A stretch of DNA of 64,000 nt from Bacillus sp. FJAT-47783 (GTDB lineage: Bacteria; Bacillota; Bacilli; Bacillales; Aeribacillaceae), in assembly GCF_022808615.1 (NCBI RefSeq), contig NZ_JAKZKS010000005.1, positions 62,001 to 126,000 of the forward strand, in the 5' to 3' direction. Made by a program: the position numbers and the translations under genes. A model generated the notes under the pieces. The model did not search any database. It was not told the DNA's origin and saw only the letters and a list, made by a program, of their open reading frames with translations. Below are positions 25,426 to 40,800 of this stretch, piece by piece; within the stretch, counting starts at the first letter, position 1; each line of letters begins with the position of its first letter.

Positions 25426-26907
25426 ATGATGCAATTTTATGAATTTATTTCTATATCTTTTTACTTCTTATTAATGTTAGCTATCGGGTTTTATGCATAT
25501 AAAAAATCGACTGATGATTTGTCTGGTTACATGTTAGGCGGTCGTAAGCTTGGACCGGCGGTTACAGCATTGTCGGCAGGAGCTTCTGATATGAGCGGAT
25601 GGCTGCTCATGGGGTTACCTGGCGCCATGTATGCATCCGGTATTTCAAGCATATGGATTGCTATCGGTTTAACGATTGGAGCTTATTTTAACTATTTATT
25701 AGTTGCACCGCGTCTTCGTGTTTACACAGAAGTCGCGAACAACTCCATTACGATTCCTGATTTTTTCGAAAATCGTTTTCAGGATGGATCAAAAGTATTA
25801 CGTCTCGTTTCAGCTATTGTTATTTTTATTTTCTTCACTCTTTATACGTCAGCTGGAATGGTATCAGGCGGTACACTATTTGAATCTGCTTTTGGCCTCG
25901 ATTATAGGCTTGGCCTTTTTGTCACCGCAGGGGTAGTTGTTGCCTACACATTATTCGGTGGATTTTTGGCTGTTAGTTTAACGGACTTTGTACAAGGTAC
26001 CATTATGGTTTTAGCCCTTATCATTGTGCCAATTGTAGCTTTTACAGAAGTTGGGGGCGTTGAACCTGCATTTGCCGAAATCGAACGTTTAAATCCTGCT
26101 TACTTAGATATCTTTAAAGGTACTTCTATATTAGGTCTTATTTCTTTGTTTGCATGGGGACTTGGTTACTTTGGACAACCACATATTATCGTCCGCTTTA
26201 TGGCAATTAACTCGATTAAAGAGTTGAAATCAGCCCGCCGCATCGGCATTGGTTGGATGATTTTAACGGTAGTGGGAGCCATGTTAATTGGTCTTATTGG
26301 AATTGCTTACATTTCTGAAAAAGGTTTAACACTTGATAACCCAGAAACCATTTTTATTAAATTTGCTGAAGTACTGTTCCATCCACTTGTTACCGGATTT
26401 TTACTTTCAGCAATTTTAGCCGCTATTATGAGTACGATTTCATCACAACTTCTTGTAACATCAAGTGCGGTTACAGAAGATTTTTACAAATCATTCTTTA
26501 AACGAAATGCCACTCAAAAAGAGCTTGTCATGATTGGTCGCTTAGCGGTATTAGGTGTTGCAATCGTTTCCGTATTATTATCTGTTAATCCAAACGACAC
26601 GATTCTTGGATTAGTTGGATACGCTTGGGCAGGATTCGGTGCCGCATTCGGACCTGTTATTATTCTTAGCCTCCGTTGGAAGCGAATGACAAAATGGGGT
26701 GCACTTGCTGGAATGATTGTCGGTACAGCAACTGTTTTAATCTGGGCAAATACGGGATTAAGCGACGTACTGTATGAAATTATTCCTGGATTTATCTTAA
26801 GCTTCGTCACCGTTGTCGTCGTCAGCCTCATGACAAAAGAACCGGAAAAAGATATTACATCAACATTTGAACAAATGGAAGAAAAATTAGTAGAAGATTT
26901 AAAATAA
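25426..26907 (+). CDS. putP: Sodium/proline symporter (PutP/OpuE family)
   Basis: The 493-residue symporter imports proline with sodium. It has about 13 membrane helices and the SSS-family motifs LGGRKLGPAVTALSAGASDMSGWLLMG (helix 2 sodium/proline site), FGQPHIIVRFMAI and SAILAAIMSTISSQLLVTSSAVTED. A GAAGGGGGAA ribosome binding site precedes ATGATG. The place beside gatCAB and camS matches opuE in B. subtilis, which serves osmoprotective proline uptake; whether this copy is osmotic or nutritional cannot be told. It is monocistronic with a terminator. Confidence 0.93.
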   Translation: MMQFYEFISISFYFLLMLAIGFYAYKKSTDDLSGYMLGGRKLGPAVTALSAGASDMSGWLLMGLPGAMYASGISSIWIAIGLTIGAYFNYLLVAPRLRVYTEVANNSITIPDFFENRFQDGSKVLRLVSAIVIFIFFTLYTSAGMVSGGTLFESAFGLDYRLGLFVTAGVVVAYTLFGGFLAVSLTDFVQGTIMVLALIIVPIVAFTEVGGVEPAFAEIERLNPAYLDIFKGTSILGLISLFAWGLGYFGQPHIIVRFMAINSIKELKSARRIGIGWMILTVVGAMLIGLIGIAYISEKGLTLDNPETIFIKFAEVLFHPLVTGFLLSAILAAIMSTISSQLLVTSSAVTEDFYKSFFKRNATQKELVMIGRLAVLGVAIVSVLLSVNPNDTILGLVGYAWAGFGAAFGPVIILSLRWKRMTKWGALAGMIVGTATVLIWANTGLSDVLYEIIPGFILSFVTVVVVSLMTKEPEKDITSTFEQMEEKLVEDLK

Positions 26908-26916
26908 TGAATATGA

Positions 26917-26954
26917 AAAAAGGTGGTCAAATTGTAGCAATTGACCACCTTTTT
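26917..26954. terminator. Bidirectional terminator between putP and camS
   Basis: AAAAAGGTGGTCAA (26917-26930) and TTGACCACCTTTTT (26941-26954) form a perfect 14-bp stem with a ten-base loop between the two convergent genes. Confidence 0.9.
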
Positions 26955-26956
26955 TA

Positions 26957-28132
26957 TTATTGATAAACATGAACAAACGGCTCTTCTTGACCCGGCTTTT
27001 TAATAATGACCGCTTCCTCTCCATTTGTGGAGGTTATGTTTACTTCTAAAGAAATATAGTCTTCTCGGTAATATTCCATGACCTTTCCAGCTAAGTATTG
27101 GGTAAATGCAATGACTTCTGTTTTACCATAAAATTGCATCGGGATGTCAATTTTCATTTGCCGAAGTTCATCATTTTGATAAAAGGCAATGCCTATTACA
27201 CCTGTATAATTCGGGAAAAACTCTTCAATATCGCCCTTTAACAAATTAAAACGGTTCGCATCGTCTGGCTTTTTCTCACTCGCTTCTGATGACGGGAAGA
27301 AATAATATTTTTCATCAATGTTCGTCCATTTCCCAATTTTACTACTTCCCTTATCGACAACCGTTTTAGCGATGAATTGACCAGGTACAATGGATGATTT
27401 AGGTGCTTGAGCATAAATCGAAACAACGATAGGGACTTGGCTTAACCCTTCCATGCCACGAATACGATTGACAATTTCTTGTGCGTATTCTTTTCCTACC
27501 CTTTCTAGTGTATCTTTAGGAATTTCTTTTTCACGCGGGTATCCTTGTTCTGTTTTATAGTAGTGAACAGAATTCAGTGCAAGCCCAATGGATAGGCCAC
27601 CTAGCTCCAATGATTTTTCATCTTTTTTCACTAAATAATCATGTTCCAAAATATGTGCTAAATAGATTGGGCTGTTTTCATTTCGTTCCGTTTCTGACCC
27701 TTTCTTTGACTTAGGTGGATTTAATCCTTCATTTTTAAAGTTTTTATCTTTTTTAAGCGCTTCTTCTAAATCTTTTCCTTCTTTTTTACGGGCCAACCAA
27801 CTACCGACAGTCTCTCCATCCAAATACTGACCTTCTTTAAAATAATACTCGTCCGTTGGGAACGTATCCAATGCCATCCTCATGAGACCTGTTTCAAATT
27901 CATCGATATCGAGTCGCGTATTTAAATTACTTGCAACAAGTCCTCTTGCTTCACTCGTTTCGAACGGAACGAGCATTTTATGATTATCTTCCGAAATACT
28001 ATATTTTGGAATAATCGCTGTTTCTTTTTCAGAATCATCCGACTCTTGCACAATTTCCTCTGGTTCTCCGATATTTGAGCAAGAAGCAAGCAATATGATA
28101 CTTGCTATTACTCCGAAAAGTGCTTTTTTCAA
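26957..28132 (-). CDS. camS: CamS family lipoprotein (sex-pheromone precursor type)
   Basis: The 391-residue protein has a lipoprotein signal peptide with lipobox LLASC (Cys 18) and is expected on the outer face of the membrane. The CamS family (YerH in B. subtilis) was named because its processed signal peptide acts as a pheromone in enterococci; the role of the mature protein is unknown. The gene order pcrB-pcrA-ligA-camS is the one in B. subtilis, and camS starts 15 bases after ligA, so it is the last gene of this operon. Confidence 0.9.
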   Translation of the reverse strand: MKKALFGVIASIILLASCSNIGEPEEIVQESDDSEKETAIIPKYSISEDNHKMLVPFETSEARGLVASNLNTRLDIDEFETGLMRMALDTFPTDEYYFKEGQYLDGETVGSWLARKKEGKDLEEALKKDKNFKNEGLNPPKSKKGSETERNENSPIYLAHILEHDYLVKKDEKSLELGGLSIGLALNSVHYYKTEQGYPREKEIPKDTLERVGKEYAQEIVNRIRGMEGLSQVPIVVSIYAQAPKSSIVPGQFIAKTVVDKGSSKIGKWTNIDEKYYFFPSSEASEKKPDDANRFNLLKGDIEEFFPNYTGVIGIAFYQNDELRQMKIDIPMQFYGKTEVIAFTQYLAGKVMEYYREDYISLEVNITSTNGEEAVIIKKPGQEEPFVHVYQ

Positions 28133-28147
28133 GGTAATCTACCTCTC

Positions 28148-32381
<4,234 letters not shown>

Positions 32382-32400
32382 AACCGGTCACCACCTTAAA

Positions 32401-32414
32401 CAAACGTATGTTCT
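32401..32414 (-). promoter_or_regulatory. Candidate LexA/DinR box upstream of pcrA
   Basis: On the minus strand AGAACATACGTTTG matches the Bacillus LexA consensus CGAACRNRYGTTYC at 12 of 14 positions, with both misses at the outer ends. It lies 20-33 bases before the pcrA start. SOS control of pcrA-ligA is therefore possible. Confidence 0.45.
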
Positions 32415-32440
32415 TATTTTACATGAATGTTCGAGATTCG

Positions 32441-33130
32441 TCATGCTCCTTTAACAGCTTGTACCGTGTTTAACGCTGCCTCTATATTTTCATAAATGAC
32501 ATTGCCAACGACAACAATGTCTGCACACTCAGCCATCTCTTTTGCTTGTTCTGTTGTTTTAATACCGCCACCATAGACGAGCTTTGTGTTCTGAAGACAA
32601 GATTTCGCAGCTTTTACCGTTTCAACATCACCATAAGTACCACTGTATTCTAAATAGAAAATAGGGAGCTTAAACATATGCTCAGCCATTCTGGCATATG
32701 CCTTTACATCTTCTACATGAAGGGACGTATTGGCTTCCGTTAGCTTTGCTGCTTTACAGTCATCATTTAAAATACAATACCCTTCCATCACAATCTCTTC
32801 CCAATTCATTAGTTCACCGTACTCTTTCACCGCATCGTGATGTAATTCGGTAATCCATTTCGTATTTTGACTATTTAAAACAGTCGGGATAAAGTATAAA
32901 TCAAAGCCTGGAATGATGGCGTCTCGATTGGACACCTCAAGCACACATGGCACAAGATACCTGCGAATACGTGCCAGTAGGTTAAGGACATTATCTTCTG
33001 TAATATTGTCACTTCCACCAACGATGACAGCATCCGTATTTGATTCGCATATTTTCTCAAGCTGCTCATCGCTTATATCTTTATCTGGATCGAGTTTAAA
33101 CACGTGTCTCCACTCGTTAATATCATACAT
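32441..33130 (-). CDS. pcrB: Heptaprenylglyceryl phosphate synthase
   Basis: PcrB (229 residues) is a TIM-barrel prenyltransferase that joins heptaprenyl diphosphate to glycerol-1-phosphate, giving an archaeal-type ether lipid in Bacillales. Characteristic pieces are [16 protein letters not shown], the [11 protein letters not shown] strand and the phosphate-binding [13 protein letters not shown] near the C-terminus. Length fits the family. It is the first gene of the pcrB-pcrA-ligA-camS cluster, with TAGGAGGAA upstream of the ATG. Confidence 0.95.
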   Translation of the reverse strand: MYDINEWRHVFKLDPDKDISDEQLEKICESNTDAVIVGGSDNITEDNVLNLLARIRRYLVPCVLEVSNRDAIIPGFDLYFIPTVLNSQNTKWITELHHDAVKEYGELMNWEEIVMEGYCILNDDCKAAKLTEANTSLHVEDVKAYARMAEHMFKLPIFYLEYSGTYGDVETVKAAKSCLQNTKLVYGGGIKTTEQAKEMAECADIVVVGNVIYENIEAALNTVQAVKGA

Positions 33131-33405
33131 CCTATGTTCCTCCTATTCTTCATACCATTTCATTATTATAACAAAATTGATCCACCCAAAAAACGACCGT
33201 ATTATTTTATGTATGAAGTTTCCATTGCTTTGTTGGGAATTTTACTGTGAATAGTGATCAGAAGAGCATCTAAATTTAAATACCAGGCGTTATGGAAATT
33301 TAAATTGAGGGAGAATTTTGATATTTTTCTTAGAAAGCGCTATCAAAGAAAAAAGACAGCTTTTTAGTCGTTTTTTATTAAATTCGGAGGGGCTAATGGA
33401 GATAA

Positions 33406-33613
33406 TTGCACGAGTTTGAGGGATAATTGCACCACTTTCGTCAACTTTTGCACGAACTCTACCCTTAATTGCACGAATCTTAAACTATTTGCACATGAAT
33501 TTCTTTTTTTGCATATTTTATGCTGTAATTGCACCTCATTATCTTTATTTGCATTTACTTTCGCTGAATTGCACCTCATTATCTTTATTTGCACTTACTT
33601 TTGCTAAATTGCA
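33406..33613. repeat. Helically phased degenerate TTGCA(C) array, 11 units
   Basis: TTGCA starts at 33406, 33427, 33448, 33469, 33489, 33509, 33529, 33549, 33569, 33589 and 33609: spacings are 21, 21, 21 and then seven times 20. Beyond the core only AAT before and CAC or CGA after recur; the two units starting at 33529 and 33569 share a longer identical stretch. The array lies between yerC and pcrB, both on the minus strand. The fixed phase of about two helical turns with poor conservation between cores points to a protein-binding or DNA-bending array rather than a coding repeat. Confidence 0.85.
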
Positions 33614-33654
33614 CGACCTAAATGAATTCTCACCTTATCCAATCCCTTATTTTA

Positions 33655-33686
33655 AAAAAGTAAAAAGCTGCCTAAGACAGCTTTTA
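33655..33686 (-). terminator. Terminator of yerC
   Basis: AAAAGCTG (33663-33670) and CAGCTTTT (33678-33685) form the stem; on the minus strand TACTTTTTT follows. The hairpin reaches the yerC stop codon. Confidence 0.8.
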
Positions 33687-33980
33687 CTCTTTATCATGGA
33701 CACGGTCAAGCGCCATTGCGTATGCATCATTTCCGTAGTTTAAACAGCGTTTGACACGGGAAATGGTTGCGGTGCTTGCGCCTGTTTCCGTTTCAATTTT
33801 ATGGTAGGTGTTTCCTTCTTGTAGCATTCTTGCTACTTCAAGGCGTTGAGCAAGGGATTGAATTTCGTTCACCGTACAAAGATCATCAAAAAAACGATAA
33901 CATTCTTCAAGATCCCGTAATGAAAGAATAGCTTCAAATAATTGATCCAATTCTTTTCCCCGTAGTTTATCGATTTGCAT
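33684..33980 (-). CDS. yerC: TrpR-like protein YerC/YecD
   Basis: This small DNA-binding protein of about 98 residues is in the Trp repressor fold family. The helix-turn-helix is GNTYHKIETETGASTATISRVKRCLNYG. MQIDKLRGKELDQLF at 33980 is the preferred start because GGAGA lies at the right distance; two upstream in-frame ATGs (33998, 33986) are also possible. The regulon is not established. It follows yerB with about 20 bases between them, matching the yerA-yerB-yerC order of B. subtilis. Confidence 0.9.
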   Translation of the reverse strand: MQIDKLRGKELDQLFEAILSLRDLEECYRFFDDLCTVNEIQSLAQRLEVARMLQEGNTYHKIETETGASTATISRVKRCLNYGNDAYAMALDRVHDKE

Positions 33981-34000
33981 GCGCATGTCTCCTTCCATTT

Positions 34001-35017
34001 CTATGGTAATCGCAACATTTTATTTAAGTCTGGAACAACGTTTATCCATGTACGACCTGGTACAAACGGAACTGGGTCCCCGTTTTCGTATGGCAAAATA
34101 CGTCCATCGATGTTTTTCCATTCAACTTCACGCATTTGTCCATGTTGAAATAAGTATCCATTGCCTCCAGTGTACACATCTATATTTCTCCGACCATAAT
34201 TATCAATAATTTTATGCTCCATTTCAACTACAAAAATATTGCTTATTAATACAGGATCTTTTGTATCTCGGTCTACCGTCAATTCGTCCCCACTATATCG
34301 CTTGTACCTAGCTAATTCATCATCATATTCATATTGAATGGTCCAAGTTGGAGAATCATCGTATTGAACCGTAAATTCAGGCATCGCCGAACCACTATCA
34401 TTTACGTTTTCTTTTGCAAATGGGATGGGTGGGACTTCTTCTGTTGTCGAATACCCTTTCTTTTCTGCCCCCTTTTCCATGTTAGCAAATGAAATATAAG
34501 AATTATGGGGGGCTTTTCGGGTATCATCTCGCCAAAACAGCGTGCCATCATAAAATAATCCGTTTAAATAATCCGCTTCTCCCGATGTTAATTTTTCTTT
34601 TGCTGAAGGGCTCCAGCCATGGCTAACATATAATGCATCGTACCCTTTACTTAAGTCAATATAATAATCTCTAGCACTTCGTACAGGCCCGATGACTTCT
34701 GGCTGTTCACTTTGGAAGATCGCTAAAAAACGGGTTACGTGTCCTTCCGCTAAAAGCTCGTATACAATATCTGCTTGATGAAGACCTGATTGCGGCCTTG
34801 CTTTTGGATGATTGTTCACCATGACTGCATAAGGGCGAGTATCCACCTTTACTTTCGAAGGTAAACCGGTTAAAGGATGCAGAAATGCAGCCTCTTCTTT
34901 TGACTCTTCACTTCGCACTTCTTGTTCATAATCCGAATTTGATTGTTCGACACTGTTTGAGCAGGCGGACGTGATGCTTAAAGCTACGATCACCGCACTA
35001 AACAAAAGACGTTTCAT
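34001..35017 (-). CDS. yerB: DUF3048 family lipoprotein YerB
   Basis: The 338-residue protein has a lipoprotein signal with lipobox (SITSACSNS, Cys 19), then the two halves of the DUF3048 family: HPLTGLPSKVKVDTRPYAVMVNNHPKARPQSGL with the YELLAEGHVTRFLAIF strand, and a C-terminal domain containing VFVVEMEHKIIDNYGRR-like sequence and WKNIDGRILPYENGDPVPF. It should be anchored outside the cell membrane. The molecular function is unknown. Confidence 0.9.
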   Translation of the reverse strand: MKRLLFSAVIVALSITSACSNSVEQSNSDYEQEVRSEESKEEAAFLHPLTGLPSKVKVDTRPYAVMVNNHPKARPQSGLHQADIVYELLAEGHVTRFLAIFQSEQPEVIGPVRSARDYYIDLSKGYDALYVSHGWSPSAKEKLTSGEADYLNGLFYDGTLFWRDDTRKAPHNSYISFANMEKGAEKKGYSTTEEVPPIPFAKENVNDSGSAMPEFTVQYDDSPTWTIQYEYDDELARYKRYSGDELTVDRDTKDPVLISNIFVVEMEHKIIDNYGRRNIDVYTGGNGYLFQHGQMREVEWKNIDGRILPYENGDPVPFVPGRTWINVVPDLNKMLRLP

Positions 35018-35054
35018 ACATTCACAACCTTATTTTGCTCTTCTCTTTTATATT

Positions 35055-36794
35055 TTAACGCATTATCGATGGAAAGAGTATCGTTTTTTTCATCACATCA
35101 AAAATTCCTTCCGGTGTAATACGAATATACGGTAGATGGGTTGAAGATAAAAACAATAAAGAATAAATAACATCGGAGAATGGATAGCCCCTCTCCCTCA
35201 AAAGCCGGTCTAAAATTCTTTCTTCATCTAAAATATGTTCGAAATCTTTCATCGAAGCAATCCCATTAATATGAAGAGGAATTTCATGTAAAACTTCTCC
35301 ATCTTCAACAAGAACAATCCCGCCACCGAGCTCTTTTAATCGATAAAACGCTTTCAATATATCGTCTTTCCTTTTCCCAATTAAAATAATATCACCTGTC
35401 GTTGAATAAGAACTCGCAAAGCCTTTCACGCTTTTCGCAAAGCCCTTAAGTAGCGTATTAATCCGCCACTTTCCTTCTTTGTCAATTAAGACAAGAAAGC
35501 TTTCATCATGATCTGTTGACAGTTCGTCCTTTGAATTATCAATTGTAATCGAGTACGGTTCCATAATAACGGCATTTCGCATTTTCAATCCCATCGGCAT
35601 AGAAAATTGCAAGTCATCACTCGTTAAGTCCCATTGAATGTCCATCGGTTTGACATCATATTGATCCCAATTCATTTCTGAAAATACATGTTGAATTTTT
35701 TCATCCTTCTTTATCCATTTTCCTTTAGCTAAAACGGATACTGGATGAGGATTTTTCGGGGAATTCAAAAAGTTTATTGAGGCGAGCCTTCCCGGTGCTA
35801 TTACCCCTAATAGTGAATCCAGCTCATAATATTTCGCAATATTATAGGAAGCCATTTTATAAGCTTCAAACTCTGGAACCCCTTCTTGAATCGCAATGTC
35901 AAGTGCTTGATTCATCATCCCTTCACGATAAAAGTTTGGCGTTGACCCATCTGTGTTAAAAAACATTTCATCAAAGCGCGTGACACCAAGCTTTAATAAA
36001 TCGCGCAAAATATTTTTTAAATCAGGTCGAATCGAAGAATGTCTAAGTGAAACGGTGTAACCATTTAAGAGACGTTTATATACTTCTTCTCCTGTCATCG
36101 CTTCATGATCACAATCTGCCCCAAATAGCTTCATTTTGGCTAACGTTGTCTCTGAAGCCCCTGGGAAGTGTCCTTCAATTCGTTTTCCAGCTCGTTTCGT
36201 TTCATTCATCCAATGAAGATATAAATCATCCCCGGCTAACAACTTTGGCCACCCTGTAAGCTCACCACCTTGGATCACGGCCGGATGGTTAATCCACTCT
36301 TTAATAACCTCAGGTGCGAGAATTCGTTCTTCTTCTTTTATTTCTGTTTGAAGATCAAATCTTGCCCACCAAAAAAATTGGACAGGGTGTGTTTGCATGT
36401 CTTTCAAAAAAGAAAACGCTTTCTTTTTGTCGAATTGTAAAAGCAGTAATAAGTTATCGCATACTAACGTCGTCGTCCCCGATTGCGACACATACTTCGC
36501 TAATGAATGGGGATTATATAATTGAAATGGGTGGGCATGTGGTTCAATATAACCCGGTACTAAGTAAAGGCCGCTACAATCATACACTTCTGTCTCTTCA
36601 CTTACTTGCGGTTCTTTATCTCCAACATAAATAATCCGGTCTTTATGAATCCATATGTTCCCTTTTACCCATTTATTGACGTAAGGATGTAAAAACGTAG
36701 CATGCTTTAGCCATAACGTAGGTGCTACTTTATTTGATGCGACATCAATATGGTGACGGATATCATTTGTTTTCCAATAAGCACGACTTGGCAT
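35055..36794 (-). CDS. yerA: Adenine deaminase family amidohydrolase (YerA type)
   Basis: The product of about 579 residues belongs to the amidohydrolase superfamily. The metal-binding YIEPHAHPFQLY (His 86 and 88), GHFPGASETTLAKMKLFGADCDHEAMTGEE, and NTDGSTPN with the late Asp are family features of adenine deaminases, which convert adenine to hypoxanthine and ammonia. Standing beside the purine operon supports a purine-salvage role, but YerA-type proteins are less studied than AdeC, so the substrate is inferred. The ATG at 36794 follows AGGAGG by eight bases and is preferred to a GTG at 36800. Confidence 0.85.
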   Translation of the reverse strand: MPSRAYWKTNDIRHHIDVASNKVAPTLWLKHATFLHPYVNKWVKGNIWIHKDRIIYVGDKEPQVSEETEVYDCSGLYLVPGYIEPHAHPFQLYNPHSLAKYVSQSGTTTLVCDNLLLLLQFDKKKAFSFLKDMQTHPVQFFWWARFDLQTEIKEEERILAPEVIKEWINHPAVIQGGELTGWPKLLAGDDLYLHWMNETKRAGKRIEGHFPGASETTLAKMKLFGADCDHEAMTGEEVYKRLLNGYTVSLRHSSIRPDLKNILRDLLKLGVTRFDEMFFNTDGSTPNFYREGMMNQALDIAIQEGVPEFEAYKMASYNIAKYYELDSLLGVIAPGRLASINFLNSPKNPHPVSVLAKGKWIKKDEKIQHVFSEMNWDQYDVKPMDIQWDLTSDDLQFSMPMGLKMRNAVIMEPYSITIDNSKDELSTDHDESFLVLIDKEGKWRINTLLKGFAKSVKGFASSYSTTGDIILIGKRKDDILKAFYRLKELGGGIVLVEDGEVLHEIPLHINGIASMKDFEHILDEERILDRLLRERGYPFSDVIYSLLFLSSTHLPYIRITPEGIFDVMKKTILFPSIMR

Positions 36795-36923
36795 AAGCAC
36801 TCCTCCTAAACATTGGTCATTACTTTATATGTTAACATATGAACAATATTAACGCATTAAAGAATTTTGACAGTTTTTAGAATACTATTTGTAAAAATTC
36901 ACGAAAGAAAAGGAGTGAAGGAA

Positions 36924-37175
36924 TTGCTTAGACCGAATATTGGAATCGTGAATGCGCTCCTTCGAATTACGTTTGGACTTACCGCTCTTTGTTGGGCTTG
37001 TTCCAAATATATAAAAATGCCTTGGAGAGATTCCTTATTACTTGTAATTATGTGTGCTGCCATGAAGGTTGGGGAAGGAATATTGCGATTTTGTCCAATC
37101 ACGTTTATGTTTGAATGTTACATGGAAGATGACGAGGATTTGGATGAAGAAGACATGGCTTTCAATCCTTCCTAA
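36924..37175 (+). CDS. DUF2892 family small membrane protein
   Basis: The 83-residue protein has two membrane helices (NALLRITFGLTALCWACS and SLLLVIMCAAMKVGEGILRFC) and a very acidic C-terminus. The pattern RPNIGIVNALLRITFG...GxxRFCPI belongs to the YgaP-like DUF2892 family. The start is a TTG at 36924 preceded by AAGGAG at 36910-36915; an upstream ATG at 36867 has no ribosome binding site. It is transcribed away from yerA and towards purD. Function is unknown. Confidence 0.8.
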   Translation: MLRPNIGIVNALLRITFGLTALCWACSKYIKMPWRDSLLLVIMCAAMKVGEGILRFCPITFMFECYMEDDEDLDEEDMAFNPS

Positions 37176-37190
37176 TTGGACTGCATGCAA

Positions 37191-37223
37191 ATGGAGCAAA
37201 CCTGTATTCAAGGTTTGCTCCAT
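37191..37223 (+). terminator. Stem-loop between two small plus-strand genes
   Basis: ATGGAGCAAACC (37191-37202) and GGTTTGCTCCAT (37212-37223) form a perfect 12-bp stem with a nine-base loop. There is no T run after it, so it may be a processing or attenuating hairpin rather than a full terminator. Confidence 0.5.
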
Positions 37224-37250
37224 CAAAATATACAAAGGAGGTACACATCT

Positions 37251-38618
<1,368 letters not shown>

Positions 38619-38679
38619 TTAGCACTCCTTTAAAAGGCTATATTTTCTTGTTGATTCTTTGTACATACTTCTTATAGCC

Positions 38680-40212
38680 TTAATGTTTGAAATGACGGAC
38701 TCCTGTAAAGACCATGGCGATTCCATATTCGTCTGCTTTTTTAATCGACTCTTCATCACGTATCGATCCACCTGGCTGAATAATAGCTGTCACACCAGCT
38801 TTTGCCGCTGCTTCTACCGTATCCGGCATTGGGAAGAAGGCATCTGACGCTAAAGCACTGCCGCTTGTTTTTTCACCAGCTTGTTCAATCGCAATTTTTG
38901 CCGCGCCGACGCGATTCATTTGACCTGCGCCAATTCCAACGGTCATTTCATCCTTCGCTAATACGATGGCATTCGATTTCACGTGCTTCACGACTGTCCA
39001 AGCAAGCTTTAAGTCTTTCCATTCTTTCTCTGTTGGTTCCCTCTTTGTTGGGATTGTAATTTGTGCATCTTCAAATGTAAACGTATCTTCATCCTGTACA
39101 AGTAACCCACCATGAACCGATGTTAACTGTTTTTCCGCACGGGATGGAGCATTTACATCAATCGTTAACAGTCGTAAGTTTTTCTTGCTCGTTAAAATGT
39201 CAATTGCTTCTTGTGTGAAGGAAGGAGCAATAATAATCTCAAGAAAGATCTCATGCATTTTTTCCGCTGTTTCTTTATCTACTTCACGATTTAAGGCAAT
39301 AATACCGCCAAAAATAGACGTAGAGTCTGCTTCATACGCTCTCGTATACGCTTCAAATAACGTTTCTCCTGTTCCGACGCCACAAGGATTCATATGCTTA
39401 ACCGCTACAGCAGCTGGCTTTTTAAACTCTTTCACAATTTGTAATGCCGCATCCGCATCTTTAATATTGTTGTAAGAAAGCTCTTTTCCATGTAATTGAA
39501 TCGCTTCTGTCAGAGAGCTTTTCGGCCGAATTGGTTTTTGATAAAACGTCGCCTTTTGATGTGGGTTTTCCCCGTAACGTAATGATTGCTTTTTCTCAAA
39601 CGTAACGGTCACTGATTCTGGGTCTTCTTCCCCTGATTCATTCGTTAAGTACTCGGCAATTAAAGCATCGTAGGCTGCAGTATGTCTAAACACTTTCGCT
39701 GCTAACTTTTTCTTAACAGAAGAACTTACTTCATTTTGCTCTTTTAATTCTTTTAACACAACGTCATAATCAGACGGGTCTACGATCACAACGACATCTT
39801 GATGATTTTTCGCAGAAGCACGAAGCATCGCTGGTCCACCAATGTCAATATTTTCGATCGCCTCTTGAAACGTCACGTCTTCTTTTGAAATCGTTTCTTT
39901 AAATGGATATAAGTTAACAACGACTAAGTCAATTGGCTTAATATTATTTTCCTCAAGCTGCTTCATATGTTCCTCATTTTGACGAACCGCTAATAAACCG
40001 CCGTGAATAGATGGATGAAGTGTTTTAACACGTCCGTTCATAATCTCCGGGAAGCCGGTTACTTCAGATATACCCGTTACAAGCACTCCATTTTCTTCTA
40101 ATAACTTTTTCGTCCCACCAGTAGATATGACTTCAATGCCTAATTGGACAAGCTCCTTGACGAAAGGAACGATATTTTCTTTATTGGACACACTGACAAG
40201 CGCACGTTTCAT
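38680..40212 (-). CDS. purH: Bifunctional AICAR formyltransferase / IMP cyclohydrolase
   Basis: PurH (510 residues) carries out the last two steps to IMP. The N-terminal MGS-like cyclohydrolase domain ([29 protein letters not shown]) is followed by the formyltransferase domain with the catalytic [12 protein letters not shown]. The conserved end, [18 protein letters not shown] and [11 protein letters not shown], is intact. It starts 15 bases after purN. Confidence 0.97.
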   Translation of the reverse strand: MKRALVSVSNKENIVPFVKELVQLGIEVISTGGTKKLLEENGVLVTGISEVTGFPEIMNGRVKTLHPSIHGGLLAVRQNEEHMKQLEENNIKPIDLVVVNLYPFKETISKEDVTFQEAIENIDIGGPAMLRASAKNHQDVVVIVDPSDYDVVLKELKEQNEVSSSVKKKLAAKVFRHTAAYDALIAEYLTNESGEEDPESVTVTFEKKQSLRYGENPHQKATFYQKPIRPKSSLTEAIQLHGKELSYNNIKDADAALQIVKEFKKPAAVAVKHMNPCGVGTGETLFEAYTRAYEADSTSIFGGIIALNREVDKETAEKMHEIFLEIIIAPSFTQEAIDILTSKKNLRLLTIDVNAPSRAEKQLTSVHGGLLVQDEDTFTFEDAQITIPTKREPTEKEWKDLKLAWTVVKHVKSNAIVLAKDEMTVGIGAGQMNRVGAAKIAIEQAGEKTSGSALASDAFFPMPDTVEAAAKAGVTAIIQPGGSIRDEESIKKADEYGIAMVFTGVRHFKH

Positions 40213-40227
40213 ATCGATTATTTCACC

Positions 40228-40800
40228 TCAAATAGTTTTGTTAAGCAACTTATGAATAACTGCTGGATAAAAAGAGTGTTCAATTTGATGAATTTTTTGT
40301 GCTAATGATTTGGCATCATCTTCCGCATCAATTTCAACGGCCTTTTGGGCAATGATTGGCCCTGTATCCATCCCTTCATCGACATAATGGATTGTCACAC
40401 CTGTCACCTTGACTCCTGCTTCTAATGCTTGCTCAATGGCATTTTTACCAGGGAATGAAGGAAGGAGCGATGGGTGGATATTGATAATTTTCCCTTCATA
40501 TTCTTTTAATAAAGTAGGGCCAATTAAGCGCATATACCCAGCTAAAAAAATAAAATCAATGTCGTTTTGGCGTAACTCTTCAATGATATCTTGTTCAAAA
40601 TGAGCTTTACTTTCATACTCTTTCGGCGTAAATACAAACCTCGGGATATTCTCTCGTTCAGCGCGTTCAACGACTTTTGCGCCTACTTTATCACATACTA
40701 ATAAACTAACCTCAGCTTCTAATTTTCTATCCTTTATCGAATCGACAATCGATTGAAAGTTGGATCCGTTTCCTGAGGCAAAGACGGCGATTCGTTTCAT
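40228..40800 (-). CDS. purN: Phosphoribosylglycinamide formyltransferase
   Basis: PurN (190 residues) formylates GAR with 10-formyltetrahydrofolate. The [11 protein letters not shown] phosphate loop, the active-site [16 protein letters not shown] (Asn, His) and the downstream Asp in [12 protein letters not shown] are all present. The start overlaps the purM stop by four bases (ATGA), indicating coupled translation. Confidence 0.97.
   Translation of the reverse strand: MKRIAVFASGNGSNFQSIVDSIKDRKLEAEVSLLVCDKVGAKVVERAERENIPRFVFTPKEYESKAHFEQDIIEELRQNDIDFIFLAGYMRLIGPTLLKEYEGKIINIHPSLLPSFPGKNAIEQALEAGVKVTGVTIHYVDEGMDTGPIIAQKAVEIDAEDDAKSLAQKIHQIEHSFYPAVIHKLLNKTI

Noticed and set aside
33330-33346. 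Catabolite-response (cre) site TTAGAAAGCGCTATCAA
   Set aside because: One consensus base is missed and it lies about 200 bases upstream of pcrB, a housekeeping gene; too weak to list.
33364-33594. Minus-strand ORF of 76 codons with repeated VQL units
   Set aside because: The repeats are the translated TTGCA phased array; no ribosome binding site and the periodicity is not a multiple of three throughout.
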